DNA of 64,000 bases from Plasmopara viticola (taxonomy: Eukaryota; Oomycota; Peronosporomycetes; Peronosporales; Peronosporaceae). The translations under genes were made by a program, and so were the position numbers. A model generated the notes under the pieces. It saw nothing but the letters and a program-made list of their open reading frames with translations, was not told where the DNA came from and made no database searches. Shown here in pieces: positions 36,344-47,800 of this stretch (positions within the stretch are counted from its first letter, which is position 1; every line of letters starts with the position of its first letter). The stretch lies in contig MBPM02000048.1 of assembly GCA_001695595.3 (NCBI GenBank), forward strand, positions 124,001 to 188,000. Direction: 5' to 3'.

Positions 36344-39014
36344 TTACGCGTCACATTGAAAATCAGCCATCAACTTGCGCTTAAACCACGATTCAACTGA
36401 AAACCCTTCGCTGGAGCTGAAGATAGCCGTGGTTGAAGAATTTAAGGTAGAACAAGCTTGACCACTTGAAGTCGGCAAGCAAAGTTCAGGAGGTGGAGCA
36501 AGACAAGACGTCGAGTTGTTCGTGAAACAACCAGATGTCCGTGGTGCTGGCGTGACGCAAAACTTCCTTGGCACACTAATAGCCGTCTTTTTCGATAGGC
36601 GTGGTTTATCTCTATTTTCTGCTCTGGACGCCTCTGCAAATAAACAAGCAAATTGTCAATCACGACCTTAGCATCCAAAATCAATCTGCAAAACTTCACC
36701 CGATTTGTCCGCCTGCATCACACAAAAGCGCTGCGACTGTGAATCTTCGATTTTGCCATCGCCGTTTATACCGACAACCTGAGCCTTTGAATGCTTCTGC
36801 TGGTCAGAGACTACCTTCACTGCTGAAGTTTGAGCGTCAGCATTCTTGATTTTCAAACTCTTCTTACTTGTGCCGCCGCCACGATTCCTGTGAGTGTCAT
36901 CGTTTGACTCGCTTCCAACTGAGCATTTGTCTTCACCAACAGATGGTAGTGAGTCCAGCTCCATCGAGCGCTGCCGGAGTTTAGATCTCGTACACACGCT
37001 CTTTTCTAACATCGGAAAAGCACAATAAAATTTCGAGTCCTCAACCCAAAACAGCTAAGTTTTCGATATACCTTCAAGACTATCAATCGCCTTCAATAGA
37101 CCTGACGATACAAGTCCTTTATTAGCATTGTGCACAACTGATCGACGCGACTTGATTGGCTGCGAATTCTTGTGCGCTGAATAAACCACAAACCAGCAAA
37201 AGTGACTAAACATGTGGCAACTGTAATAAACTGAACTACACATTAGTCACGACTTACTTGCTTCTGTCGACAAATTAGACCGCTTAATTCGAGGCTGTTT
37301 TCTCGTCGTATGATTTCGTGTAGTTTGGTCCTTCTTCTTTAACAACACGCGACGCTCATCAGAAAGCTGCCGCTTGACTACTCGTTTTGACAAAGTTCGT
37401 GATGACTTCGAGACCGATTTGCCAGAACTGGTATCTTGCTCATTGTCTTTCAGCTCTTCAGAGCGCTGGACTAAATTATCAGCTGATTGAATCTCATTTA
37501 AAACTCTATCCCTATTATCGTTAAAGTCTTCGCCTGAGAACACGGTTTGAATCGGCTCATTGTTCTTAGCCAGATTTAAAATCTGATGACGTGTAACGCT
37601 ACGTCTGTCCGCCATTAGCGTTCGCCCTGCATATTCATGCAGCAAGCACAGCAATATCCAAATTTTACCAGTCAATCCGAAAACTCTTCACCCTTAAAAA
37701 CATGTAAAGGCACCTTTTAACGGTTTCTTTACTTGCCGAGCTAAAGCTTTTGCAGTGATGATCTGAGTCGGAACATCACTTTTTTTCCTCAATCTTGCCT
37801 TTACGTTATCTGATCGACGCTCGGTCCGCAACCGCCTCCTTTTTTGACAATCGTCTTTGCGATCATTAAGCGTCTGAAAGTCACTATCGCTGTTCATCTG
37901 ATCAACTTCGCAAGAAACACTAGCCTTAATGTGAGTCGTGATAGGAGAAGACGCGTTTGTTTGCAATCGTGATTTCTTGTTCGCAGCTGGGAAAGTTGAA
38001 CTTTTCTCCTTTAGCATTAACGAACTTGAGGTATCATTTTCCTCGTTAAATATTCTATACCCAAGTGTTTCGTAGACGTGACGCTGTTTGTGAAGCGGTT
38101 GATTAATGGTAAAGCGTTCAAACCATTGCTCGTCCCCCATTTTCTTTCGAATCGCTGCAACCGATTCAACTGGGCTATGTTGATATTGAAAGGGAAGCGT
38201 TCCCGTAGTGAACTTGGGCAACGTGGTTGATGCATCCGATTGCAGTATCCACCCAAGCGCTCGTTCGAATTGTTTACCAGTTGATCCTAATTGTTTCGTT
38301 TCAAGATCGTCGTAAAAATGTTGTACTTGCTGCTTCTTTTGCCAACACCTATTAGCAGTAAAATTTCAGAAAGGGCACGCATGTCAAAATACTGTCCTTT
38401 GATGCAAACTTTGGACAAAACCTGTCGCGTTCAGCAAAGTTGGGATTGTCTAAAAAGTCAACAAAAAGTCGGTTCTCAGCTGCAAGATTTCGAATCCCAA
38501 CAGGTGTCCCCGGCGTTCGAATTGTAATCTACCGCCAAGATTAATGAGTTCAAAATAGAGCGACTGCTTTACATGGCAAACTTATGGTGACGCACAATTG
38601 AGGGCCACAAGGGCCAGTTTAAATACTTGACCCAGCACTTGACTGTCCATGTGAAGGTATGATACGGAGCTACACGGTTGCTATCCACTTGCACAATCTC
38701 GTCGTATTCTTTTGTCCAGCCATCATACGTAATTTCTACCTTTAATGGTAAATTGTTGGCTAAAAGACCGCCACGCAAAACCATGTAATCATACTTAAGT
38801 ACCTCTTCAGGTGACGGGACGCTGAGCACACGAGCGACGTTCCAGACGTCGTCGCCATCCATTACGTCTAGGGCCAATCAGATGATTAACGAAATGCCGG
38901 GCTCACGAAAATGAGATGCGCACCTAGCCAGTCACCTTCCTTGAGAACGACTTGAGGGTTTATCGCCGATTTGTCATGAGCCTCCGATCTGGTCTTTTTC
39001 CTCCTTACCACCAT
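36344..39014 (-). CDS. Tudor-like + PWWP domain protein (paralogue B), diverged
   Basis: Eight exons on the minus strand (39014-38924, 38867-38596, 38528-38422, 38348-37714, 37626-37258, 37176-37072, 37005-36700, 36633-36344) give 724 aa, and every junction is in frame. The N-terminus is basic (MVVRRKKTRS). The Tudor-like segment reads KVEITYDGWTKEYDEIVQV followed by RVAP, and the PWWP start reads CWVKYLNWPLWPSI. Downstream, RCWQKKQQVQHF aligns with RCWMQKKNVTAF of paralogue A. The splices at GDWL|D and at the end of the PWWP motif match introns of paralogue A, which supports common descent. The long C-terminal half is basic, low in complexity and unlike paralogue A. One donor (GTTTTG, at 38,421) is weak. 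It is probably a nuclear chromatin reader. Confidence 0.75.
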
Positions 39015-39152
39015 TTTTAACAATAATGGTGAAAAAATTGCTCGTTTTAATGTATTGCACACTTCGATAGGGCCTTTGAAGAAATTGCAACAATTTATTA
39101 TTTCTCATATGCTTCATATATTTTTCAATTGTCTTTCTTCACGATGGCTAAT

Positions 39153-39221
39153 GAATATATTATTAATGCGATACCTTCTCGGCCTTTTGGCTAAGATCAA
39201 GTGTAGAATATATTATTAATG
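39153..39221 (+). pseudogene. U2 snRNA 5' fragment flanked by 16-bp direct repeats
   Basis: Positions 39,171-39,205 match the 5' end of U2 snRNA (ATACCTTCTCGGCCTTTTGG, then CTAAGATCAAGTGTA). This includes stem I and the conserved region up to the branch-pairing site, after which identity stops abruptly. The same 16 bp, GAATATATTATTAATG, occur on both sides (39,153-39,168 and 39,206-39,221). This structure fits insertion of a reverse-transcribed, truncated snRNA with target-site duplication. The fragment is too short to be a working U2 gene. Confidence 0.8.
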
Positions 39222-39287
39222 AGCGAGTCGATAGCGAAAGTAAGCGACACCTCGGTGCTTGCCGCCGCAATCTGCAATGAGACTCAA

Positions 39288-39827
39288 TTACTGGACGACG
39301 CAGCTGCCACGAACAAAGTCAACAATATCGGTCGGTGCGCAACGCTCGCAGCGGTACCAGCCGTTGGTCTCGGGGCGCACCTTGATCGGGTCGCGATAAA
39401 ACATCTGTCCACATTCCCTACATGGCGCATAATTACGCGGGTCGGTTCCATCTGCGGGTACAAATGCAGTGGCAACAGGCACCGCGCGCGGGGGTAATTT
39501 GGTCATGGGGTAGACGGATCCCGCCGCTCGACCGTCGTATGCAACTGGGGCGGCCCTAGCTGCTGGAAAAAGGACTTGAGCGCGGCATACAGGACAGTAG
39601 ATGTTCGCACGAAGGTGGTTGTCAATGCAGTGTTCGTGAAATAGGTCTCCACACGGTGGCTGCTTGACAATGTCGCTTTCATGTAATTCCTTGTGGCAAC
39701 GTGCACACTTAACACTTGTCGTCTTCAAGCCCGTCGTAGGGTCCTTGACGGGATTATACGTGCGCTGTGGGATATCCGCAGCCGTTTGCGGCAGCGACTG
39801 TGCCATAGAAACTGCGACTGGAGTCAT
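39288..39827 (-). CDS. RING-H2-like and zinc-ribbon protein
   Basis: This is a single exon of 179 aa. A RING-like domain runs from CARC (about residue 41) through CGDLFHEHCIDNHL to CPVC. The usual RING-H2 centre is CGHxFHxxC, and here the first histidine is aspartate, so one zinc ligand is altered (aspartate can sometimes serve). A second Cys4 site, CREC...CERC (about residues 137-164), looks like a zinc ribbon. A proline- and alanine-rich linker separates them. RING proteins usually act as ubiquitin ligases, but the ligand change leaves activity open. The gene is divergent from the ankyrin gene, with 189 bp between starts. A truncated U2 snRNA insertion lies about 66 bp beyond its stop codon. 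Confidence 0.75.
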   Translation of the reverse strand: MTPVAVSMAQSLPQTAADIPQRTYNPVKDPTTGLKTTSVKCARCHKELHESDIVKQPPCGDLFHEHCIDNHLRANIYCPVCRAQVLFPAARAAPVAYDGRAAGSVYPMTKLPPRAVPVATAFVPADGTDPRNYAPCRECGQMFYRDPIKVRPETNGWYRCERCAPTDIVDFVRGSCVVQ

Positions 39828-39971
39828 CCTACTCCTCGTTGTTGTTGCTGTTAGTTAATGCGATTATGACCGACCTCGGGTCGGGCACTTTTTTACTTTT
39901 GCTGGATTCTTCGGCTGTTATAATGTGCGCCACACTAGACTAATGGTACCGTGTACCGCCATGGATCTCGT

Positions 39972-39985
39972 CTCATTTTTGATTG
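39972..39985 (+). promoter_or_regulatory. Oomycete-type initiator before the ankyrin gene
   Basis: CTCATTTTTGATTG fits the oomycete initiator core (TCATTYY followed by an AT-rich tail). It lies about 31 bp before the ATG at 40,017. It therefore favours that start over the upstream in-frame open sequence. Confidence 0.5.
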
Positions 39986-40016
39986 TGGGCCTCATTTAGC
40001 GCATATTCTCCACAAC

Positions 40017-41138
40017 ATGTTCGGGTATTTCGCGGAGAAGCTCAACATTAAGAATTTGGGGGAGCTGCTGGCGCCCACACTGACGCCCGAACAAGAATTG
40101 CATGCTGCCATCGAGCAGGGACTTCACGAGAAAGTTGTCTGCATGCTTGACGAGCAGAACATCGATCCGTACGCCAAGAACGACGCTGGCAACCAGCCCA
40201 TTCATACAGCAGCATACCATGGCCGCGTCGATGTTTTGGAGATCTTGCTGGCTCACAATGTCGATGTCAACGCAATGTGTCCGCGCCAGAATTCCCCCTT
40301 ACACTATGCGGCTGCACAAAGTCACTACGATGCAGTGAAGTTCTTGGTCAATCATGGCGCCAATCCTGCGCTGCGTAATCGTACCGGTCGGACGCCTTAC
40401 GACATAGCAAAGGGGGACAACATTCGCCAATACCTGCTTCCCTTGCAGTTTCGACACGAAGATCCAAGTGAAGCCGCAACAATGTTGCCGCCGGGAATCA
40501 CCCCGTCTGTAGACCCTACGGTGCCTCGACCGGTCGTCGCGCCGCCTCCACTTGGCGGCGACTACTCGATGATGCAAGGTCCTCCACTTGGTATATCTCA
40601 GCAGGAAACGCCACAAACGAATTTGTACGCTGCTGCTACGCATAGTGCGATTCCACGAGGTGGACCGACGCGATTTGCTCGTCCAAAAGACTATCGCCCT
40701 ATCCAGGCCGATGGGTTCGGCTCAAGTGTTGGCAACGAAGAGTTAACTGCCAAGTTTGGCAACAAGCGTGAAATTAAAGTGACGGCGCCACCCCCATCCA
40801 TAGCAATACCACCGGCGCCCGCTTCTGCTGGCAGTGGAGTAGCCCAGAACGTTCTTCCTAACGCAATTCCTGGCGTCAACCCGTACGCTTCTGCGTCTGC
40901 AAACAAGTCGCGTACGCCGACAACTGGAGTCTATTCTGGATACGCATCTACAAATGTTGGCAATGCAGCGCACGAACCACCGCAGTTTAAGATTTTCAAC
41001 CCCAAGCTCGCTGACAGTTCTGCTACGTCCGCATCTAATGCCGTAAATTATAAGTCTGGAGTAACGGCGCCCCAACACGATGTCCCTGGACAAGGCGAAG
41101 AAGTAAACTTGACACCGAACGCTAGCGTGCTTCAGTAG
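40017..41138 (+). CDS. Ankyrin repeat protein with disordered C-terminal tail
   Basis: This is a single exon of 373 aa. Three ankyrin repeats cover about residues 26-130. The second (QPIHTAAYHGRVDVLEILLAH) and third (SPLHYAAAQSHYDAVKFLVNHG) are canonical. The remaining about 240 residues are rich in Pro, Ala, Ser, Asn and Gly, with no clear domain apart from short repeated patches such as YASASAN and PPPSIAIPPAP. Ankyrin repeats mediate protein binding, and the partner is unknown. The start at 40,017 is chosen because an initiator-like site lies just upstream and the open frame before it has no ATG. The guanylate kinase follows in tandem, 113 bp after the stop. Confidence 0.8.
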   Translation: MFGYFAEKLNIKNLGELLAPTLTPEQELHAAIEQGLHEKVVCMLDEQNIDPYAKNDAGNQPIHTAAYHGRVDVLEILLAHNVDVNAMCPRQNSPLHYAAAQSHYDAVKFLVNHGANPALRNRTGRTPYDIAKGDNIRQYLLPLQFRHEDPSEAATMLPPGITPSVDPTVPRPVVAPPPLGGDYSMMQGPPLGISQQETPQTNLYAAATHSAIPRGGPTRFARPKDYRPIQADGFGSSVGNEELTAKFGNKREIKVTAPPPSIAIPPAPASAGSGVAQNVLPNAIPGVNPYASASANKSRTPTTGVYSGYASTNVGNAAHEPPQFKIFNPKLADSSATSASNAVNYKSGVTAPQHDVPGQGEEVNLTPNASVLQ

Positions 41139-41251
41139 CTAATGTGATTAAATTGAAAACGTTGCATGTTACATCACGAAGTACCGTACCCCCTCTTTCA
41201 AACGATGGCTACTTTTTGTGGTCTACATCGAAGCGTGACGCAAACAAGATC

Positions 41252-42055
41252 ATGGATACGGGCGAGGCGCTTGAGTCGCTCACGTTCGAGGAACTTGCGC
41301 TCTTGAATGAGCGCAAGGAAGCTCTGAAAAAAGAGCACGCTGCCTATGTTGACGCTCATCCGGAGATCAAGACACTGCTGAGCAGCTTCATGTCGGCACT
41401 GTTGCTTGAGAAACCACAAGACGTCTTAGCCTTCGCGATCGAGCACTTTTCGGCTTTCAAGCCTGTACATAAATTGCTACCGCCTATTGTCATCGCTGGT
41501 CCTTCAGGCGTGGGCAAGGGAACGCTTATTAATATGCTGCTGAAAAACTTCCCCGATGCTTTTGGCTTCTCAGTAAGCCACACGACCCGCGACCCACGCG
41601 AGGGCGAAGTGGACGGTGTGGCCTACCATTTCACATCAAAGGACGAGATGCTAAATGAGATTGCAGGAGGTCTTTTTCTGGAGCACGCAGAGGTACATGG
41701 CAACTTGTATGGCACGAGTAAACGGGCCGTGCAGGGCGTACAAGAGAAGGGCAAGATTTGCATCCTCGACATCGACATTCAGGGCGTCCAGCAGGTCAAG
41801 AAGTCAGGCATTGATGCAAAATACCTTTTTATTGCTCCGCCTTCTGTTGATGAGCTCGAGCAACGTTTGCGCGGACGTGGTACGGAGACCGAGGAAAAAA
41901 TACAATTGCGCGTCAAAAACGCTTCGGGTGAATTGGCGTTTAGTCAGCAGCCAGGCGTATTTGATGCCATCCTTGTCAACAAGGTAGTGGATGACACATT
42001 TCAAGATCTTGTCACTAAGGTCAAGGAGTGGTATCCGACGGTAGATTTTCAATAG
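41252..42055 (+). CDS. Guanylate kinase with N-terminal RIIa-like docking domain
   Basis: This is a single exon of 267 aa. Residues about 30-68 (YVDAHPEIKTLLSSFMSALL and the following EKPQDVLAFAIEHF) match the RIIa/DPY-30-type helical bundle that docks onto amphipathic helices of anchoring proteins. The catalytic domain follows, with the P-loop GPSGVGKGT (83-91), the GMP-binding SHTTRDPREGEVDGVAYHF segment, DIDIQGVQQVK and a RGRGTETEEKIQLR lid. It should convert GMP + ATP to GDP + ADP. RIIa-linked nucleotide kinases are typical of cilia and flagella, so a role in zoospore flagellar nucleotide supply is a reasonable inference. The ATG at 41,252 is the first in frame. Confidence 0.9.
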   Translation: MDTGEALESLTFEELALLNERKEALKKEHAAYVDAHPEIKTLLSSFMSALLLEKPQDVLAFAIEHFSAFKPVHKLLPPIVIAGPSGVGKGTLINMLLKNFPDAFGFSVSHTTRDPREGEVDGVAYHFTSKDEMLNEIAGGLFLEHAEVHGNLYGTSKRAVQGVQEKGKICILDIDIQGVQQVKKSGIDAKYLFIAPPSVDELEQRLRGRGTETEEKIQLRVKNASGELAFSQQPGVFDAILVNKVVDDTFQDLVTKVKEWYPTVDFQ

Positions 42056-44504
42056 GATATCAAAATCATATGACTAAAACTTTACTGTACACGGTATTAA
42101 ACTATCGAACTACTTGCTTAACAATCAAACATGTTCATCTACGCCGATGATTTTGCAAAGAGCTTTTCCCGAGCATTCAACAAATTACTTCGTGTGTCAA
42201 TAATTAGTACAATTTGTGGTCTTGTTAATGCATGATGGATTGCAAAATTACCAGCTATATTCCTGTTTTATGCCGTTGCTCTCTTATACTTATGTTTCGC
42301 TCATACTTAGGTTTGCATCCGTATTTTAAAATGCTCACATGAACTAGATGATAGTCCCAACTTCTGCGTTTACTGCCACCTCGCACCACATGCAATCTAC
42401 AGGACACGCAGTCACCGCGCTTAAAAAATAGAGGTGTATCGCCGCTTCCCCAAGCTTTTATCTCAATGCATGAAGTCCTTTTGTTGGTCACACTTTCAAA
42501 TGACTGGAATGTTGCATTTGCTGCACTGCTGCCCGTACGGAGTGTATATTTTGTGTCACATCCTCCGCTCTATATTGCATACAAGAGTACGAGTCTGACG
42601 GATTAAGCAATGGTGCATTATTTAGTACATCAGATAAAATATGTCAGGGTAGTTAGTGCACAGCTCATTGGTCTATTTCTTATAGCGAAGGTAGGAGCTA
42701 ATGTTTGAGAGCGAAAACATTAGAATTCAAGGACATACTCTATGCGATCAAGTTAATGATGATTACGGAATGCTCGCCAAAATAACAAAAACTCTACAAT
42801 GCGAAAAGCGTAGACTGCCGAGTCAAAGTAGTTTCAAGTAGCAATTGAATAGTAACAAAAGTTAATAAAAAAGCTTAACTTTGGCACGCCTTGCATCAAA
42901 GGAAAGCATTGGTGTGTCATTTTAAGCTAACGTAAAACGCATTTCGATCCGCTCGGCCACGCGTGATACCGATATTTATTTCTGTCGTAAATTCGATGAT
43001 CAGAATCCATTTTTTTGGCCATTGAATGTGTTGCGATGTTATAATCTGCAGCTCGGAAAAGCCGACATATGTAGCAACCAGTACGAGAAAGGCTTAATCT
43101 CGTCTTTAAATTCAGAGCCACGCAACGTTTAACGAGTATATATATCATAGCAAATCCAAATCGATAGCTAGCATTTACTAAAATTTATGTCGACGTTGCG
43201 TTGCTTTAAACGCACCATCAATTAATTATTTCACTATAGTGGAAACAGTATTATCTTAGTGATTATTCCTTCGTTTTACGGTGCATAAGTCACATTATTG
43301 AATGTCGTTCGGGTGTTGCTACAGATGCCGTAAGAGTGAGTCACCTTGACGGTGACTCATCAGCGTAATCTATCTATACGGTCTATTCTTTTTCGCAACC
43401 AACAAAGTCGCCACTGTTAACATTTCGTATACTTACCTTTACAAAAATGTATTGCATGCTAGATGTCATTCATAAAATACTTCCAGAAAGTGCGAAAATG
43501 TACAAGAAATCGTATTGCGAGCGAAAAAAAAACGCCAACCAAGCGGTAGCTATAATATCATTCGACTGTGGGCAGAAGCTCATGCAAGGGCACGATGCTA
43601 CTCGATGGCCAAAGCCTATAGATTGAGCCGGTAGACGCGATTTATTGCTATCATTGACCAAAATCCATTTCAAGCAATCGGATGGAAAAGCGCTTGCAAC
43701 AAAATTGATTAAAATTACACACTCTTTGCTCAATCGTACGTGAAAGACAACATTGGTGCTATGTTTGCTGAGAAAAATCATGTGTGTATGGCGTGGGAAA
43801 GAGAAGAGACATCCTTTGCGTTGAGGCTCCTGGCTACAAAATTATTTTACAGGACGTGCGGGTACCCTAGCGCCGTGGGCTCTCAACAAGCAACACCCAT
43901 CTTTTTTTAGGCTCATGTCGTACGTGCGGATGGTGATAGGAGTAAAGATGGGTCTTAACTTAGTCTATGTCTTCTAGGCATTGTCATAGCTGATTACGTT
44001 AAATTTGCTACACTATGTATTCGAACGCTGGAGGTGTTGGTGCCACACTTCTTATCGAGGATGAAATTCTTGCTGGCATAGACCTGGAAACAATCAGTGC
44101 ACTTCACACAAAAATTAACGAGTCATCATTTTTTTGCAACTTCCTTGACTCGCTACTATATTGTGTCTGCTCTAGCATACTTTACCTTTTTATAGATACA
44201 ATGAATTCAGTATTGATGAAAAGCTGTGAATTGGTTTCTAGAGCAACACCCGCACGACATTTCGAAAATGTGACATCGTAAAACAAGTTGATCTTCCCGA
44301 TCGCTTAGCGCTCAGCTGTGCGAACGATTCTTTTTCCATTATGCACATTCCAACGGAGGGGGATTTTCGGTGGTGCTATCAACATTATCCGAAGCGAAGC
44401 TTGGCCTGGTCAATCTTTTGGGCAAGTATAGTGCAAACTACGTATAAGTAACTAAGCCACTGTCAGACATTCTTGAAAAGGCCACGTATTGGGTTTAAGG
44501 TCAA

Positions 44505-44840
44505 AAGACAGTTGACAAAGTCAAGAAAAGTTTACAGGCGCCAATTCTGGTATTGCCGAATCGTACACGACCATTTGAGTCGTCTGTGACGCGTCAGGTT
44601 TTGTTATCGGCACCTGCATATTTTGAGGGGCGAAAGCAGGCGGTCGAAATAAAATCCTGGCTTTCCAATACTGCCAAAATCCACTAGAGCTACTTGCGAT
44701 AAAGTATGCGCTCGTCCGACTCGAAATCTACATGACAGTCTCTAAGGTGCACGGATCATGCGTCACTACGCAACACGACACCGTCGCTCACCCAATTGCA
44801 AACACTAGCCAGATGTCCTCCTTTTTGTGTAAAAAACTTT
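44505..44840 (+). pseudogene. Ty3/gypsy retrotransposon relic (RT-RNase H region)
   Basis: The plus strand reads VKKSLQAPILVLPNRTRPFE, the segment that begins the RNase H region of Ty3/gypsy polyproteins (usually APIL.LPD...PF). After one or more frameshifts and two stops it continues with ELLAIKYALVRLEIYM, matching the KELLA-KYAL-K block. A degraded tail follows. Because of the stops and frame changes it cannot encode an enzyme. I could not find LTRs belonging to it. Confidence 0.7.
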
Positions 44841-47800
44841 TGGGGTAATGACTGCTGAATACTTTGGCTGATCACGTCTCTTAATTAATGTGCTAGCTCA
44901 TGTCACACCTGTGAACTCATTCGAAAATAAAGCTAATTTATGCCGCGCATGTGCGAGACGACATGTGCGTATCTCTATCAAAGACTCTAAGAAGCGCTTT
45001 ATTTAAAGGTTGAAGCAAAGAAGTATCGGTGCGGTCGATCAAATAGCTACATCGGCTCTCATTAAAAGCTGAGACCTGATCTATAACAGCGTTCACCGAG
45101 ATGTGTAAACGTCCCTAAAAAAAGTCTTCAGCATATTTTATTCTTTACGGAGCACACAATGTACTACTTGGTGGTATTATTGGTCGAGAGAAGTCGTATG
45201 GCTTGTTGATCGAAGTTGTAGAAGAGGGTCTTCTTACATGAGTGTAAATCGTGCCAACGGAAAAGAAATTGCCGAAAACGATTACAATATTAATGAGCAC
45301 TCCCGTGCCAACCAGACTGCTGGTAGCCCTCTAGTTTGAATTTTGGCTTGACCTTCGGAATGACGCCCATGCTACACTAATAAATAACATAATATTTGTT
45401 TGACTTTTGAGCAAATAAATCATTAGTTTTTTTGACGGACACAGTGAGCGATGTCAGCACAGCACGCTGTTCTTTGAATCTTGTCTTTAGACAAAATGGA
45501 CTCCTAGAGCCAAACGCTTCAAAAGGGACCTTTGCTTTAAAGACTTTTTATAAAGCAGTGAAAAGAAGGTTGGACAAATTTACAGTAGACCTTCCGATAA
45601 AAGGTCGGATAAAGCGAGGTCGAGTGCATCTTACGCATTGTGTGTATGCGGATGCGCTCAAGCAATGATCATTTGTTAAGCTTGTGCTGTATAATGTTGC
45701 TCGTAGCTTAGGCTACAAACTGCTTTTTGTGAATAAGTTCACTTATCCTTGGATTTCATAAAAAGGCATCACATTGTGGCTGGTGGCATTTAGAAAGAGC
45801 AACAGCCGAACGACATGACAAAATCAGCCCACCAATCATGTGTAAACGAGTTGAAACTATTTGTCGAAGAGATTTAGTGTTTTAAAACACGTAAGATACA
45901 TAATGACGTAAGCCCAAGACACATTAAAAACAACATTTTGAACTAAAGAGAGATAAACTTAGACAGAATTTCTTTGGACATCAAGTATTATAACATCTGC
46001 ATGCGAATTGTTTGCTTAACTGCGCGAGCTCTTAATGAGAACACTAAGGACATAGCCAAAAGAGGCTCAGCGGTATAAGCTTGTCATGCCAGAGAATATG
46101 AGAGTACACAAAGTATCAACTTTGGTTACGTAAACCAACTTATACCTTGAGACAGGAAAAGAAGGGGAGCGTTGGCATCGAGGAACAGACATGGATCACC
46201 GTACGAACAAAATGTACGATTCTGCTTTTCGGTCGAATACTTCTTTGCTTATAGTTCGCGTCCTCTTCCGCCTGTGCCACGCGGTCATTTCTTTTGTAGT
46301 ATAGTGTGTAAAAACTTTCAATATGAGTTTAGCTCCAGACAAAGCTCTTATCGTCGCCGCTAGAGTAATCGTACAATTCATACATCCAAGACTTATCATG
46401 CAGCTCGGGTGGATTCGATTTGTTGTCTATTTAACAAATCAACGAATTATCTCCACTACTCAATCCGATTCAGAGCCACAGAATGGAGAATCCAGCTTCG
46501 TCATTGCTAAAATGGTCTTATCTTAATCTTTGAAGTCTTATTTGTCGGTCAAACTAAAGATTTTTCCGTTTTAAATCTAAATGGGCGGTCCTAAAATCAG
46601 CCATACACCTCTCTATCTGTTTCATTAATTCGACTTTCACTTCCTCCTATCCCATACTTTGCTTACCTCGACATTTGAAGCCTCGATGCAATCTTATAAA
46701 CAAGTTTAGTATTCAATTGGGGTACTTTCTTCTACTACGTCATTTTTCACTGAAACACTTTCCTGGTCGATATAATTGATGCTTGCCGCACAGTTCTTTG
46801 TTGCGAGCAAGCTTACACCGCTCTTGTCATATGACTTAGATTTATATATAATTCTATGCTGTCATACTCAATTCGCTTATCGACGTACCATTCAAATTTG
46901 CCGAGTTTGCGTGAGTCATTTCTGAGTCACTACTATGGTTTGTCTATTCTTTCAGACGTTGTAGAATGATCTAAATTTTAATTTACATTTCCAACATATA
47001 TATACTTAGATGAAGATATAGTATGACAATTTTAAAGTATCGATATTTATTTCCTGAGATTGAACACAATTGGCTGCTTGATGTCAATAGCATAATCGAT
47101 GTGCAATTTGCTGCGAACATTCCGACATAAACGTGCTGTGTAAGATTGAGGTGTGGAAGCGTTGCAAAAGGCTATTGCTGAAGAAGACATACTTGTAAGT
47201 AATCGTACCCAGCCACATTGAAGCTGCAATTGGCGAAGAGAAACGGCGCGTTATTTGGAAAACAACATTTACTTTTCCATAGCACTTATTGAGTGAATCT
47301 TTTCTTGCTGTGGGCTGTATCATACTAAACTTCGAGTCAGGTGGTGCGATGCGAAACATATGCATTCTTCTATTAACTGGATCGATTATACTTTGGTTGT
47401 TTCACCATTAATGTGTCAGAGACACTTTAAGGACTTCTATCACAGTCTTATTCCCGATTCTTGGGCATAGCCTGCTGAAACAAATTTGCAACTGAGCGCT
47501 TAGATCGTCAAACGATTTGTGCGAAATCAGTGCCTCCATCGTTTTGACTGAATGAAAATTGTAATTTACCATAGCATTTTAACGCCAATATTATTATAAT
47601 TTGTAGAAGTAGCCACTCATGAAAGATTCTCATAGGTTCACATATACAGAAAATAACAAAAATGTATCAGCATCATTTACGCCAATTTTATAAAGCTAAA
47701 ACGATACATATTTCTTTGACTCTTCTTTGGGAAACGTTTTATAGCCATAACGACGCTTGCAACAAATTAACGTATTACGTGATAATCGATTGCTAGAAGC

